Source: an uncultured Candidatus Melainabacteria bacterium (GTDB taxonomy: Bacteria > Cyanobacteriota > Vampirovibrionia > Gastranaerophilales > Gastranaerophilaceae). Taken from it: a DNA stretch of 64,000 bases. This document shows positions 54,895 through 62,605 of the stretch, piece after piece (the stretch's first letter is position 1; every line of letters starts with the position of its first letter). A program made the translations under genes and the position numbers. The notes beneath the pieces were generated by a model. That model saw only the letters and a list, made by a program, of their open reading frames with translations. It made no database searches and had not been told where the DNA came from. The stretch is taken from the NCBI GenBank assembly GCA_934700335.1, contig CAKUXM010000009.1, positions 1-64,000 of the forward strand, read 5' to 3'.

Positions 54895-55820
54895 TTTATT
54901 TTTGAAAGTGCCAAATTTTTTGCAAGCATTTGTTCATAGCTTCTTCTTGAGCCAGCTAAAGGTCTTGTATCCTCAGAAGGTTTTGTTTGTGCATAAAGTT
55001 TAAGAACGACTATTTCAGAGGGATTTAACAATCTTCCATAACCTAAAGTTGCAACACCTGTGCTTACGAATAAATGTTTATTATCTTCTACAATATAACC
55101 ATTTCTGTAGCGATTACCATATTTTGAAGGAACAAAAACAGAACCCATAAACGGTAAAATAAATTCACCACCATGCGTATGACCGCTAAGAGTAAGACTC
55201 ACAGATTGTGGCATTTCTGCAAAAGAATCCGGATTGTGAGCAAGAACAATTGTAGGAACATTTTTACTATTTCCTATAATGTCTTTTGGATTTGTTTTAT
55301 AGTGCCATAAATCTTTAAGACCGACTAATCTTACTTTTTCACCATTTACGTTTATATAATAATCTTGGTTTTCTAAGAGTTTTATACCAGATTTTTTGTA
55401 AACCTCATAAACCACACTAAAAGGTTCATAATCATGATTACCCATAACAGCAACTACACCATATTTTGCCTTTAAATTCTTTAAAGAATTTGCAATCTTA
55501 GTAGTCGAATAATTTTTATCAGAAATAGATTTTGCATCTAAATCCCCGCAAATCACGATTAAATCTGGATTACTTTTATTTGTAACATTTACAACTTCAT
55601 TTAATTTTTTAATATCAACAAATCTTGTTCCTAAATGAAGATCAGAAATAAGAACAACCTTAAAACCATTCAAATTAGTACTCCAATTAGATATATCCAA
55701 TTTTTGAATATTAGATATCAAAATATTTGGTTCAATAAAAAAAATATCGCAAGAAACAAAAAGAATAAAAATAAATAAAAGTTTCAGTGTACTTGATAAA
55801 AAATTTAAAAATTTAGTCAT
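54882..55820 (-). CDS. Membrane-anchored metallophosphoesterase, YkuE-like
   Basis: 312 residues. N-terminal anchor (LKLLFIFILFVSCDIFFI). Metal-binding motifs in order: ISDLHLGTRF, CGDLDAKS, MGNHDYEPF, LAHNPDSF, LSGHTHGGEF. The usual order of a calcineurin-like phosphoesterase; YkuE and LpxH-like enzymes act on phospholipid or lipid precursors, so an envelope substrate is possible. The end STGVATLGYGRLLNPSEIVVLKL is typical of the family. Confidence 0.91.
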   Translation of the reverse strand: MTKFLNFLSSTLKLLFIFILFVSCDIFFIEPNILISNIQKLDISNWSTNLNGFKVVLISDLHLGTRFVDIKKLNEVVNVTNKSNPDLIVICGDLDAKSISDKNYSTTKIANSLKNLKAKYGVVAVMGNHDYEPFSVVYEVYKKSGIKLLENQDYYINVNGEKVRLVGLKDLWHYKTNPKDIIGNSKNVPTIVLAHNPDSFAEMPQSVSLTLSGHTHGGEFILPFMGSVFVPSKYGNRYRNGYIVEDNKHLFVSTGVATLGYGRLLNPSEIVVLKLYAQTKPSEDTRPLAGSRRSYEQMLAKNLALSKINYSK

Positions 55821-56106
55821 TTGTTATATGATACCACCTTACGTAAAAAAGAGCAATTTAGCCAAATGACTAGTATACACAACACCTATAAATTTAAATT
55901 CGTTAAAAAAACATCTAATTCTATCTTTACAGATTGTTTTTAAGTTATTTTTGAATTTAACAAAAAATTTTAGACACATGGTTAGTAGACAGGTCAATAC
56001 CATGAGAATTATCATTAAAATATTGTATGTTTACCCTTTTTTTTAAATCTTTTCCAAAACAAAGAACTCTCGTTTTGAGAGTTCTTTAACCTTTAAAAAT
56101 TGAATT
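55821..56106. other. A+T-rich intergenic stretch upstream of the phosphoesterase gene
   Basis: No gene visible. It holds the phosphoesterase promoter region and the weak hairpin AAAGAACTCTC/GAGAGTTCTTT at 56058-56089 (AACTCTC..GAGAGTT), possibly a terminator. Confidence 0.45.
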
Positions 56107-56158
56107 AAAAAAAAGACCCAATAGGGTCTATTTTTAAAACTGGGGCGAGTGATGGGAT
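56107..56158. repeat. 52-bp direct repeat C: tRNA-His 3' end plus terminator
   Basis: Differs by one base from 58155-58206. It contains the hairpin GACCCAATAGGGTC followed by T's on the minus strand and CTGGGGCGAGTGATGGGAT, the last bases of tRNA-His. It marks the left border of the debris island. Confidence 0.85.
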
Positions 56159-56252
56159 GCTGCACGAACTTTTTAACAAAATTTTACAACCTGTACTATA
56201 TAAAGCAGATACAATCTTACTATATGAAAGAGTAAAAATGTATTTAGAGGGG

Positions 56253-56280
56253 TTGAAAATTGAGAAAAATAGTTTATAAT
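56253..56280 (+). promoter_or_regulatory. Strong sigma-70 type promoter of the candidate small RNA
   Basis: TTGAAA (56253-56258), 16-base spacer, TATAAT (56275-56280). It predicts transcription from about 56287. Confidence 0.65.
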
Positions 56281-56286
56281 ATAGAT

Positions 56287-56370
56287 AGCAGAGTGGTAGT
56301 TTACCAAGCTACCGGAATCTCTGACAGAAGTCTATGTGGCTCTTACTTTTTATAGTGAGAGCCATTTTTT
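56287..56370 (+). ncRNA. Candidate structured small RNA, about 84 nt
   Basis: Between the promoter above and an intrinsic terminator (GGCTCTTAC/GTGAGAGCC at 56338-56363, then TTTTTT). The body folds on paper into nested stems: CAGAG/CUCUG enclosing GGUAG/CUACC, then a small ACA/UGU stem. It contains no open frame of note. I do not recognise an Rfam-type family; the D-arm-like GCAGAGUGGUAG is suggestive of tRNA only in part. Confidence 0.5.
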
Positions 56371-56605
56371 AATATGTATAAAATCAAAAAGATTAAAAAT
56401 AAACTTAAATTGAAATTATCCATATAAGACCCCTTTTCTAGTCGGGAACTAACCCGAAGTCTATGATAAAATTGGTGGTTAGCTACCTTTTTGAAAAGAG
56501 ATTCTTTTACTCTGCTTTTAATTTTTCAATGTTCATGTTGATTTGTTTATGAAAATCATTATAAAACAAATATGATAAAAAGAAAGAAGCTTATAATTAA
56601 TAAAT

Positions 56606-56773
56606 ATGCCCGTAACAATAACTATTCACGAGGAAGATTTGACAACTCATGAAAAATTGTTGGTAAAAAGCGACAATCCTATTTATCAGCCTTTTGAAGT
56701 TGATTTAAAAACAGACAGCGTAGATATTATCGGAGCTGTTGTTTATGTTATGAACGATATGTCTTGCTTATAA
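56606..56773 (+). pseudogene. C-terminal fragment of an S24 (LexA/UmuD-type) peptidase-repressor
   Basis: 55 codons from ATG 56606 to TAA 56773. HEKLLVKSDNPIYQPFEVDL and the end VDIIGAVVYVMND match the last 45 residues of XRE-S24 repressors / UmuD (LLvkSdNp.Ypp.ev.......iiG.Vv.v...). The catalytic Ser/Lys region and DNA-binding domain are missing; an in-frame stop lies just upstream. A phage-repressor or SOS gene remnant. Confidence 0.6.
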
Positions 56774-56808
56774 AAAAATATTCAAAATAATATTCACAGA
56801 AAATATAT

Positions 56809-56967
56809 TTATTAAATTAAATGTCTAATCTCGGACATTTAATTTAATAATTGGACATATAAAATAATAAATCCTAGACACTTAGTTTAATAAATTCTTC
56901 CCTTAAAAGAGGATAGTTTTAAAATTTATTATTTTAAATGTCAGACATTATTAAACTAAGTGTCTAG
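56809..56967. repeat. Two stacked inverted repeats with recurring TGTC/GACA boxes
   Basis: A 17-bp inverted repeat (56809-56825 with 56834-56850) is followed by a perfect 20-bp one (56874-56893 with 56948-56967) around a 54-bp centre. TGTC or GACA boxes occur at 56822, 56835, 56854, 56877, 56940, 56944 and 56961. Could be a MITE-like relic with 20-bp ends or an operator array for the downstream gene. Confidence 0.65.
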
Positions 56968-57025
56968 TTATAACTACATTGATGGTTGCTGAAAAATTAT
57001 AATTGATTTTATAATTTTGGAAATT

Positions 57026-57064
57026 ACAAAAACTGTCAAGATATTTAATCTTGACAGTTTTTGT
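57026..57064 (+). terminator. 17-bp hairpin, probable terminator
   Basis: ACAAAAACTGTCAAGAT / ATCTTGACAGTTTTTGT, perfect, loop of 5, T-run in the 3' arm. It ends whatever is transcribed from the left, 50 bases before the secreted-protein ATG. Confidence 0.75.
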
Positions 57065-57114
57065 ATAATATTATATTATTTGTCTGTGCATCATTTTTTA
57101 AACGGGTTTATCTT

Positions 57115-57489
57115 ATGAAAAAATATGTTGTAATTTCAACAATGATACTATTAGGACTTTCTGTATTCGCAAATGACGGTAGACTTCCAGGTTCATCTAT
57201 TGCTGATACAAAGTTGCAAGCAGATACAATTGGTACAGTATATGCAGCATCTTCTTTTGTATTGAAATCTAATTGCTCTAATTTTAATATTACTAATACG
57301 ATATTAAAGTCAAAACCTGAATATAACAAAGTATATCAAGGAAAACGATATGCCAGTAGTAAATGGAAAGAAGATTGGGTGGTTAATGCCTGTGGTCGAA
57401 ATGTAGTTGTTCCTGTTGAATTTATTCCTGATAAAACGGGATTAGGGACAACTTTTATGATAACCCCAGGGAATATTCAGGTAAAATAA
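57115..57489 (+). CDS. Small secreted protein, unknown
   Basis: 124 residues from ATG 57115, with the signal peptide MKKYVVISTMILLGLSVFA. The mature part has two Cys (in LKSNCSNFNI and VVNACGRNVVV) that could form a disulfide, and ends in a beta-rich GTTFMITPGNIQVK. No domain recognised. A longer frame to 57061 starts inside the hairpin and lacks a start signal. It sits within the debris island and may be cargo. Confidence 0.65.
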   Translation: MKKYVVISTMILLGLSVFANDGRLPGSSIADTKLQADTIGTVYAASSFVLKSNCSNFNITNTILKSKPEYNKVYQGKRYASSKWKEDWVVNACGRNVVVPVEFIPDKTGLGTTFMITPGNIQVK

Positions 57490-57618
57490 CACTCAACTGT
57501 CACACTGAACATCAGGAACAGTGAACGAAACGACATGAAGTCATGTTTAAAGATTCATGTGTTCAATTAGACTTAAGCAAAACTGTAGTGCCATGTAACT
57601 CGGAAGTCCAATACTTCC
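57490..57618. other. Noncoding gap with repeat-like sequence
   Basis: Holds CACTGAACATCAGGAACAGTG-type sequence reminiscent of dispersed repeats, the palindromic ATGAAGTCAT-type motif near 57535, and the hairpin GGAAGT/ACTTCC (57602-57617) just past the glmS-fragment stop. Confidence 0.4.
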
Positions 57619-58145
57619 TTATTTTACAACCTTATTCAAACCATGTGGTTTATCTACGTTTCGGTGCATTCTCAATGCAATTTGCAATGCTAAAAGCTGT
57701 ATAATAATTGCAATACAGAACGTTTTTACAATTGGTTTTTCGCAATCAATATTAATATTATACGTAGATTTAACTTGGTTTGTTCTGTTTCCGATTACAC
57801 AAATTGGCGGATTGTAGCTTTCTTTAATTTTATTAAGATTTTTTGTTGCCGTATATGTTAAATCATCATTCAAGATATAAACAAGAACGGCATTTTTATT
57901 ATTGAGAACAGCAACATGTCCGTGCATAAATTCTCCAAAATCGCAGAAGTTGTACTAATATAGGATGTTTCTTTGATTTTTAAAGATGCTTCTTTTGCAA
58001 GAGCATAAGACTGACCATCTGCTGTCATAATTATATTTTTGAATTTAGATAAAAATCTTGCAAGTTGTTTTATTTTTGGTTTTAATTCAAACGTTTTATT
58101 TATGTATGAAGGTATTGTCTTTAAATCTAGGACATAGTCATACAA
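57619..58145 (-). pseudogene. 3' fragment of a glmS-type (SIS domain) gene, frameshifted
   Basis: Reading leftward from about 58145, YALAKEASLKIKETSYIST matches the second SIS domain of glucosamine-6-phosphate synthase (ALEGALKLKEISYIHAEAY). Near 57945 the frame breaks: SAILENLC in one frame corresponds to DFGEFMHGHVAVL in the next, which continues to the typical ending QLLALQIALRMHRNVDKPHGLNKVVK. The glutaminase and first SIS domains are absent. The 5' edge meets the tRNA-His repeat, with TAA in frame just before it. Confidence 0.85.
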
Positions 58146-58154
58146 ATTTTAAAC

Positions 58155-58206
58155 AAAAAAAAGACCCAATAGGGCCTATTTTTAAAACTGGGGCGAGTGA
58201 TGGGAT
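58155..58206. repeat. 52-bp direct repeat B: tRNA-His 3' end plus terminator
   Basis: Same content as 56107-56158 with one difference (GGGCCT versus GGGTCT). It keeps the terminator hairpin and the last 19 bases of tRNA-His. Confidence 0.85.
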
Positions 58207-58365
58207 TGTCTTGCTCGTTCGCATTAAACGGGTCTACAATTGAAGATTTTTAAAATTTCATTTTTCAAAATCTTCAAGTCTTCGCCCTCTGCTCACTCGC
58301 GCTCGAACCTTTACCAAGCTTCGCTTGGTGGTTCTCATCTCCATAAATTCAACCAAATTTTAAAC
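58207..58365. repeat. Spacer unit between repeat B and tRNA-His, related to the tRNA-Asn flank
   Basis: Noncoding. Contains TGAAGATTTT/AAAATCTTCA and ACCAAGC/GCTTGGT hairpins. The stretch CTCTGCTCACTCGCGCTCGA...GGTTCTCATCTC (58280-58341) resembles CTCTGCTCACTTACGCTGGA...GGTTCTCGTCTC at 21918-21966 beside tRNA-Asn. Confidence 0.6.
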
Positions 58366-58396
58366 AAAAAAAAGACCCCAAATGGGTCTTTTTTTA
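58366..58396 (-). terminator. Terminator of tRNA-His
   Basis: On the minus strand AAAAAGACCC / GGGGTCTTTTT with a 4-base loop and T-run, 7 bases past the tRNA 3' end. Confidence 0.85.
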
Positions 58397-58402
58397 TTTA
58401 AC

Positions 58403-58479
58403 TGGGGCGAGTGATGGGATTCGAACCCATGTATATCGGAACCACAATCCGAGGTCTTAACCACTTGACGACACCCGCC
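58403..58479 (-). tRNA. tRNA-His (anticodon GTG)
   Basis: 77 nt including an encoded CCA. The extra 5' G(-1) pairs with C73 as required for HisRS; acceptor GCGGGTG/CACTCGC; anticodon loop TTGTGGT (GTG) on a CGGA/TCCG stem; T arm ATGGG-TTCGAAT-CCCAT. Confidence 0.97.
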
Positions 58480-58538
58480 ATCAGTTTATTTAATTTATTT
58501 TCTTATTTTCGTTCAATTCGTTCCTTTATTATATCACA

Positions 58539-59282
58539 CTAGTTGATTCTTTGGAACATATAACCAATACCACGGGCTGTCAATATCAACTCTGGATTTG
58601 TAGGGTCAGTTTCTAATTTTGAACGCAATCTTGAAATATGAACGTCTACTACACGTGTATCAATTCTATGATCTGGTGGATATGCCCATACGTGTTGTAA
58701 GATTTCATTTCTTGAATATGCTTGTCCTGAATTGTTTACTAACAATTCAAGTAAGCTGAATTCCATACCTGTAAGTCTAATTCTTTCGTTCTTACGGAAT
58801 ACTTGTCTTCTTGCTGTATCAATTTTGATATTACCAGTTGTAATAACATTTTTTGTTACTTTACCAGTTGGTACAACTGCTTCTCTATTATTTGTTCTTC
58901 TTAATACAGCTTTTACACGTGCTTCTAATTCTTTTGGTGAGAATGGCTTGATTACATAATCATCTGCACCTAATTCTAAGCCTGTAATTCTTTCTGAAAC
59001 ATCACCTAATGCTGTTAAAATAATAATTGGAACATCAGATGTTCTTCTAATTTCTCTTGTTACTCCATAACCGTCCATTTTTGGCATCATAACGTCTAAA
59101 ACTACCAAATCAGGATTGCTTTTATTAAACGCATTAACAGCTTCTTCTCCGTCTTCTGCAACTACTACGTCGTAGCCTACCATTTTTAGACGTGTTTCAA
59201 GAATTCTTCTGATACTTGCTTCATCGTCTGCTACTAATATTCGTTGACGGTCTTCTGTTTCATTTTGTAATTCTTCTGTCAT
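58539..59282 (-). CDS. rpaB: OmpR-family response regulator, RpaB/Ycf27-like
   Basis: 247 residues. The receiver (13-128) has D63 (LVVLDVMMPKMDGYG) and K in VIKPFSPKELEARVKAVLRR. The winged helix (150-245) reads IRLTGMEFSLLELLVNNSGQAYSRNEILQHVWAY and VDVHISRLRSKLETDP, ending LILTARGIGYMFQRIN. Nearly every stretch matches cyanobacterial RpaB (SIRRILETRL, ALGDV..RITGLELGADDYV), the essential regulator of stress and photosystem genes there. In a non-photosynthetic relative it likely controls envelope or stress genes. No kinase is adjacent. Confidence 0.93.
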   Translation of the reverse strand: MTEELQNETEDRQRILVADDEASIRRILETRLKMVGYDVVVAEDGEEAVNAFNKSNPDLVVLDVMMPKMDGYGVTREIRRTSDVPIIILTALGDVSERITGLELGADDYVIKPFSPKELEARVKAVLRRTNNREAVVPTGKVTKNVITTGNIKIDTARRQVFRKNERIRLTGMEFSLLELLVNNSGQAYSRNEILQHVWAYPPDHRIDTRVVDVHISRLRSKLETDPTNPELILTARGIGYMFQRIN

Positions 59283-59468
59283 AATCTTTCCTTATTTCTT
59301 GCTATTTATAATTAAATAAATATAACTTTTATTAATTAATATTAAATTTCTTAAATATATATTAATTTAGACATGAATAAAAAGCAAGTACTTTTTTATT
59401 TTTTTTTGAAAAAACTTTTTCATGTAAAAGCCTTCTATATCATGGGTTTTGCATGGATAGGTATTTTA

Positions 59469-60194
59469 TTATTTTTCTACTAATTTTTTAAAGTTTTCAA
59501 AGTCTTCCATTGTGTCAATACCTACAGGTTTTTCGTTTACAATTGAAGTTTTAATTCTCATACCCATTTGTAAGGCTCTCAATTGCTCTAAACTTTCTGA
59601 AATTTCTAGAGGTGTTTGTGGTGAAGTTGTCATTTTTGTTAATGCTTTTCTTGTGTAACCATAAATACCGATATGACCGTAAAATGGTGCTGGGTTTTCT
59701 TTTCTTTCAAATGGAATTTTTGAACGTGAAAAATAAAGTGCAAAACCGTTATTGTCAATTACGCATTTAACCAAATTAGGATTTTCAACTTCGGCTTTAT
59801 CTTCTATTGGTCTAATCAATGTTGAAATGTCTGCATTATGGTTTTTAACCCCGTCAATCACAGCTTCAATCATTTCTTGTTTAATCATTGGTTCATCACC
59901 TTGAAGGTTAATAATATATTCAAAATCTTCGTGTCTATCAGCGACTTCTTTAATTCTATCGCTACCGCACTTGTGTTCAGTTGAAGTCATTTCAACTTCG
60001 CCACCAAAAGCTTTTATTGCATCAAAAATTCTTTCATCATCAGTTGCAACAATTACAACATCAGCACTTTTTACAGATTTTGCTTTTTCGTAAACCCATT
60101 GAATAATCGGTTTATCGTTTACTTTTAATAAAGGTTTACCCTCTAATCTGCTAGAACCGTATCTTGCAGGAATAATTATAGCTGTTTTTGTCAT
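59469..60194 (-). CDS. kdsB: 3-deoxy-manno-octulosonate (Kdo) cytidylyltransferase
   Basis: 241 residues. Nucleotide loop IIPARYGSSRLEGKPL, ATDDERIFDAIKAFGG, TSTEHKCGSDRI and YIINLQGDEPMI are all KdsB signatures. It activates Kdo as CMP-Kdo for lipopolysaccharide inner core, which implies an LPS-bearing outer membrane. Single gene; the gap to the next gene contains two hairpins. Confidence 0.96.
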   Translation of the reverse strand: MTKTAIIIPARYGSSRLEGKPLLKVNDKPIIQWVYEKAKSVKSADVVIVATDDERIFDAIKAFGGEVEMTSTEHKCGSDRIKEVADRHEDFEYIINLQGDEPMIKQEMIEAVIDGVKNHNADISTLIRPIEDKAEVENPNLVKCVIDNNGFALYFSRSKIPFERKENPAPFYGHIGIYGYTRKALTKMTTSPQTPLEISESLEQLRALQMGMRIKTSIVNEKPVGIDTMEDFENFKKLVEK

Positions 60195-60341
60195 TTTACA
60201 CGTCCTTTTTGTTTTATTCGAATTGGTGGGAAAGAATTACGAAAACTTAAACTTTCAATTATTAATCCAAATTCCCACCCTACTTTTATTTAAGGTTGTT
60301 GGGGTATCTACCCCAACCTACTACTTTATTTTATATCAAAC

Positions 60342-60376
60342 AAAGAGGGCGAACACATTCTGTGTTCGCCCTCTTT
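60342..60376 (-). terminator. Terminator of the ADP-forming acyl-CoA synthetase gene
   Basis: AAAGAGGGCGAACACA / TGTGTTCGCCCTCTTT, perfect 16-bp stem with a 3-base loop, T-rich after the stem on the minus strand. A second hairpin, GGGGTA/TACCCC, lies at 60301-60314. Confidence 0.88.
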
Positions 60377-60393
60377 AAATTTATCCCCCGTTA

Positions 60394-62556
60394 TTATGCG
60401 TTACAACCGCAAGAACAACAAGTTAAACCAAGTGCTTGTTTTGCTTCTTCTAAACGAACTTTAATACGTCCGTCTACTGCAATACCTTCACCTGTTTTTT
60501 CAGATACTAACAATGGGTTAATATCTAATTCATCGATGAATTTGTAATCAGAAACTAATTGAGATAATCTCAACAATGTTTCTTGGATTTGATTCATTTG
60601 AGCAGGTGTTGTACCTCTAGCACCTTGTAATAATTTGTATGCTTTAACTGATTTAATCATTTCATCAGCATCAACGTCAGTCAATGGAGCAATTCTGAAT
60701 GTTACGTCTTTCATAACTTCAATAAATACACCACCTAAGCCGAACATCATCATTGGACCGTATTGAGGGTCTGTTGCGATACCGCAAACCATTTCTCTGT
60801 TACCTTTAACCATTTCTTGAATGATAACACCTTCAAGACCGTCTAAAAGACCTTTTTCTTCTAATTTAGAAAGTAAGTCTTTGTATTCAGCTCTTAATTG
60901 TTCTTCTGATTGAATATTAACTCTTACACCGCCAACATCTGTTTTGTGTGAAGTTGTTTTTGAAGTCATTTTCATAACAACAGGATATCCGATTGAATTA
61001 CCTAATTCTGCAACTTCTTCTTCATTTGTGGCAAAGCCAGATTTGCAAACTCTGATTCCGTAAGCATCTAATACATCAATAGATTCACGAGTTGTTAATT
61101 GCGCTCTATCTTCTTTTAAAGCATTATACATAATCTTTTCAGCTCTTTCTCTATCAACATCGTAGCAAGGAATTTTTCCTTCTGGTCTTTCAATCCATTT
61201 TCTTTGTTGATCTAATCTCATGAACCCTTCTGCTGCTTCTTCTGCATACATAAAGAATGGCATGTTAACGTCCATATCTGATAATGCTGTGAAGAATTCT
61301 GATTTAGTCATGAATACACCGATAACTGGTTTTTCTGGGTGTTGAGCTTTGATTTCCATAACCGCTTTAGCAACATCAATATCTTTCAAACCTAAGAATG
61401 GTAAGTAGATAACCATAATCATATCAACATTTTCATCAGCAATAACAGTCTTTAATGTTTCTTTGTAATGTTCAATTGGTGCTGATGCAATCATATCGAT
61501 TGGGTTTTTAACAGATGCAGCTGCTGGTAAGAAACTTCTTAATTTTTCTTTTGTTTCGTCAGTAATTTTAGCAATTTCCATACCATATTCACAAATAGCA
61601 TCTGTAGCCATGATACCAGGACCACCTGAGTTAGTGATGATTGCTACTCTGTTTCCTTTTGGAATTGGGCAGTTTGCAAATACTTTTGCTGTTGAGAATA
61701 AGTTTTTCAAAGAGTATTCTCTGATAACACCTGATTGAGCAAGTAATGCGTTAGCTGCTTTATCAGCACCAGCTAAAGAACCAGTGTGAGAAGAAGCTGC
61801 TGAAGCACCAGCTGCTGAACGACCTGCTTTTAAAGCTAGGATAGGTTTTTTCTTAGAAATTTTTGTAGCTAATTTTCTAAAGTTAGCTGGGTTTTGGATT
61901 GATTCCATATATAATAAGATTTGTTCAACGTCTTTTTCATTTTCCCAGTATTCTAAAGCTGTTTCAGCGTTAACGTCAGCTTGGTTACCGATTGAAATGA
62001 ATTGAGCAAAACCTAAGTTTAAGTCTTTTAAGATGTTTAAGATACCGCCACCTAAAGCACCTGATTGAGAAACGAAACCAATGTTTCCTCTTTCTGGAAG
62101 TGATTCAGCGAAGCAACCGTCCATTCTGATTTCAGGATTTGTATTTACAACGCCTAGGCAGTTTGGACCTACACATCTCATTCCATAACCGTTTAATTTT
62201 TCAACTAATTGTTTTTCAAGTTCTGCACCTTCTTTACCAGTTTCTTTGAAACCAGCAGTGATGATACATACGCCTTTTATACCTTTTTCGTTACATTGGT
62301 CAATTGTGCCTAAAACGAATTTTGAATTAACAACAATGATTGCTAAATCGATATCTTCTGGAACTTCGTTTACGCTTGTATAAGCTTGTAAACCTTCAAT
62401 GATACCACCTTTTGGGTTGATTGGATAAATTTTACCATTGAAATTGTATTCTTGTAATCTTTTCATGATATCAGAACCAATTGTGTGTTCTTTTGTAGAA
62501 GCACCAACAACGGCAATTGATTTTGGTTTCATGATTTTGTCTAATAATTGTGCCAT
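60394..62556 (-). CDS. ADP-forming acetate/acyl-CoA synthetase, fused alpha-beta
   Basis: 720 residues. CoA-binding domain (10-130, SIAVVGASTKEHTIGSDIMKRL), succinyl-CoA-ligase-like domains with the phospho-His in SSHTGSLAG (H257), and a C-terminal ATP-grasp domain (490-705, GYPVVMKMTSKTTSHKTDVGGVRV). It makes ATP and acetate (or another acid) from acyl-CoA and ADP, an energy-yielding fermentation step. The C-terminus ends in the odd Cys cluster CCSCGCNA. It follows the radical SAM gene by 49 bases on the same strand. Ribosome site GGAAGG. Confidence 0.93.
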   Translation of the reverse strand: MAQLLDKIMKPKSIAVVGASTKEHTIGSDIMKRLQEYNFNGKIYPINPKGGIIEGLQAYTSVNEVPEDIDLAIIVVNSKFVLGTIDQCNEKGIKGVCIITAGFKETGKEGAELEKQLVEKLNGYGMRCVGPNCLGVVNTNPEIRMDGCFAESLPERGNIGFVSQSGALGGGILNILKDLNLGFAQFISIGNQADVNAETALEYWENEKDVEQILLYMESIQNPANFRKLATKISKKKPILALKAGRSAAGASAASSHTGSLAGADKAANALLAQSGVIREYSLKNLFSTAKVFANCPIPKGNRVAIITNSGGPGIMATDAICEYGMEIAKITDETKEKLRSFLPAAASVKNPIDMIASAPIEHYKETLKTVIADENVDMIMVIYLPFLGLKDIDVAKAVMEIKAQHPEKPVIGVFMTKSEFFTALSDMDVNMPFFMYAEEAAEGFMRLDQQRKWIERPEGKIPCYDVDRERAEKIMYNALKEDRAQLTTRESIDVLDAYGIRVCKSGFATNEEEVAELGNSIGYPVVMKMTSKTTSHKTDVGGVRVNIQSEEQLRAEYKDLLSKLEEKGLLDGLEGVIIQEMVKGNREMVCGIATDPQYGPMMMFGLGGVFIEVMKDVTFRIAPLTDVDADEMIKSVKAYKLLQGARGTTPAQMNQIQETLLRLSQLVSDYKFIDELDINPLLVSEKTGEGIAVDGRIKVRLEEAKQALGLTCCSCGCNA

Positions 62557-62605
62557 ATTGTCCTACCTTCCTTTAATAATATATATGTTTTATAACAATT
62601 ATTTT

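Larger units (their letters stand above)
56159..58154. mobile_element. Island of gene debris between two tRNA-His 3'-end repeats
   Basis: About 2.0 kb lying between 52-bp direct repeats that copy the end of tRNA-His with its terminator, the usual footprint of integration next to a tRNA. Contents in order: a promoter and candidate small RNA, a fragment of an S24/LexA-like repressor, clustered inverted repeats, a small secreted protein gene, and the 3' part of a frameshifted glmS-type gene whose 5' edge coincides with the right repeat. No integrase or transposase gene is present, so it can only be a remnant or be moved in trans. Confidence 0.6.

Noticed and set aside
57061..57114. TTG start for the small secreted protein
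   Set aside because: It lies inside the terminator hairpin and would mask the signal peptide that begins at ATG 57115.
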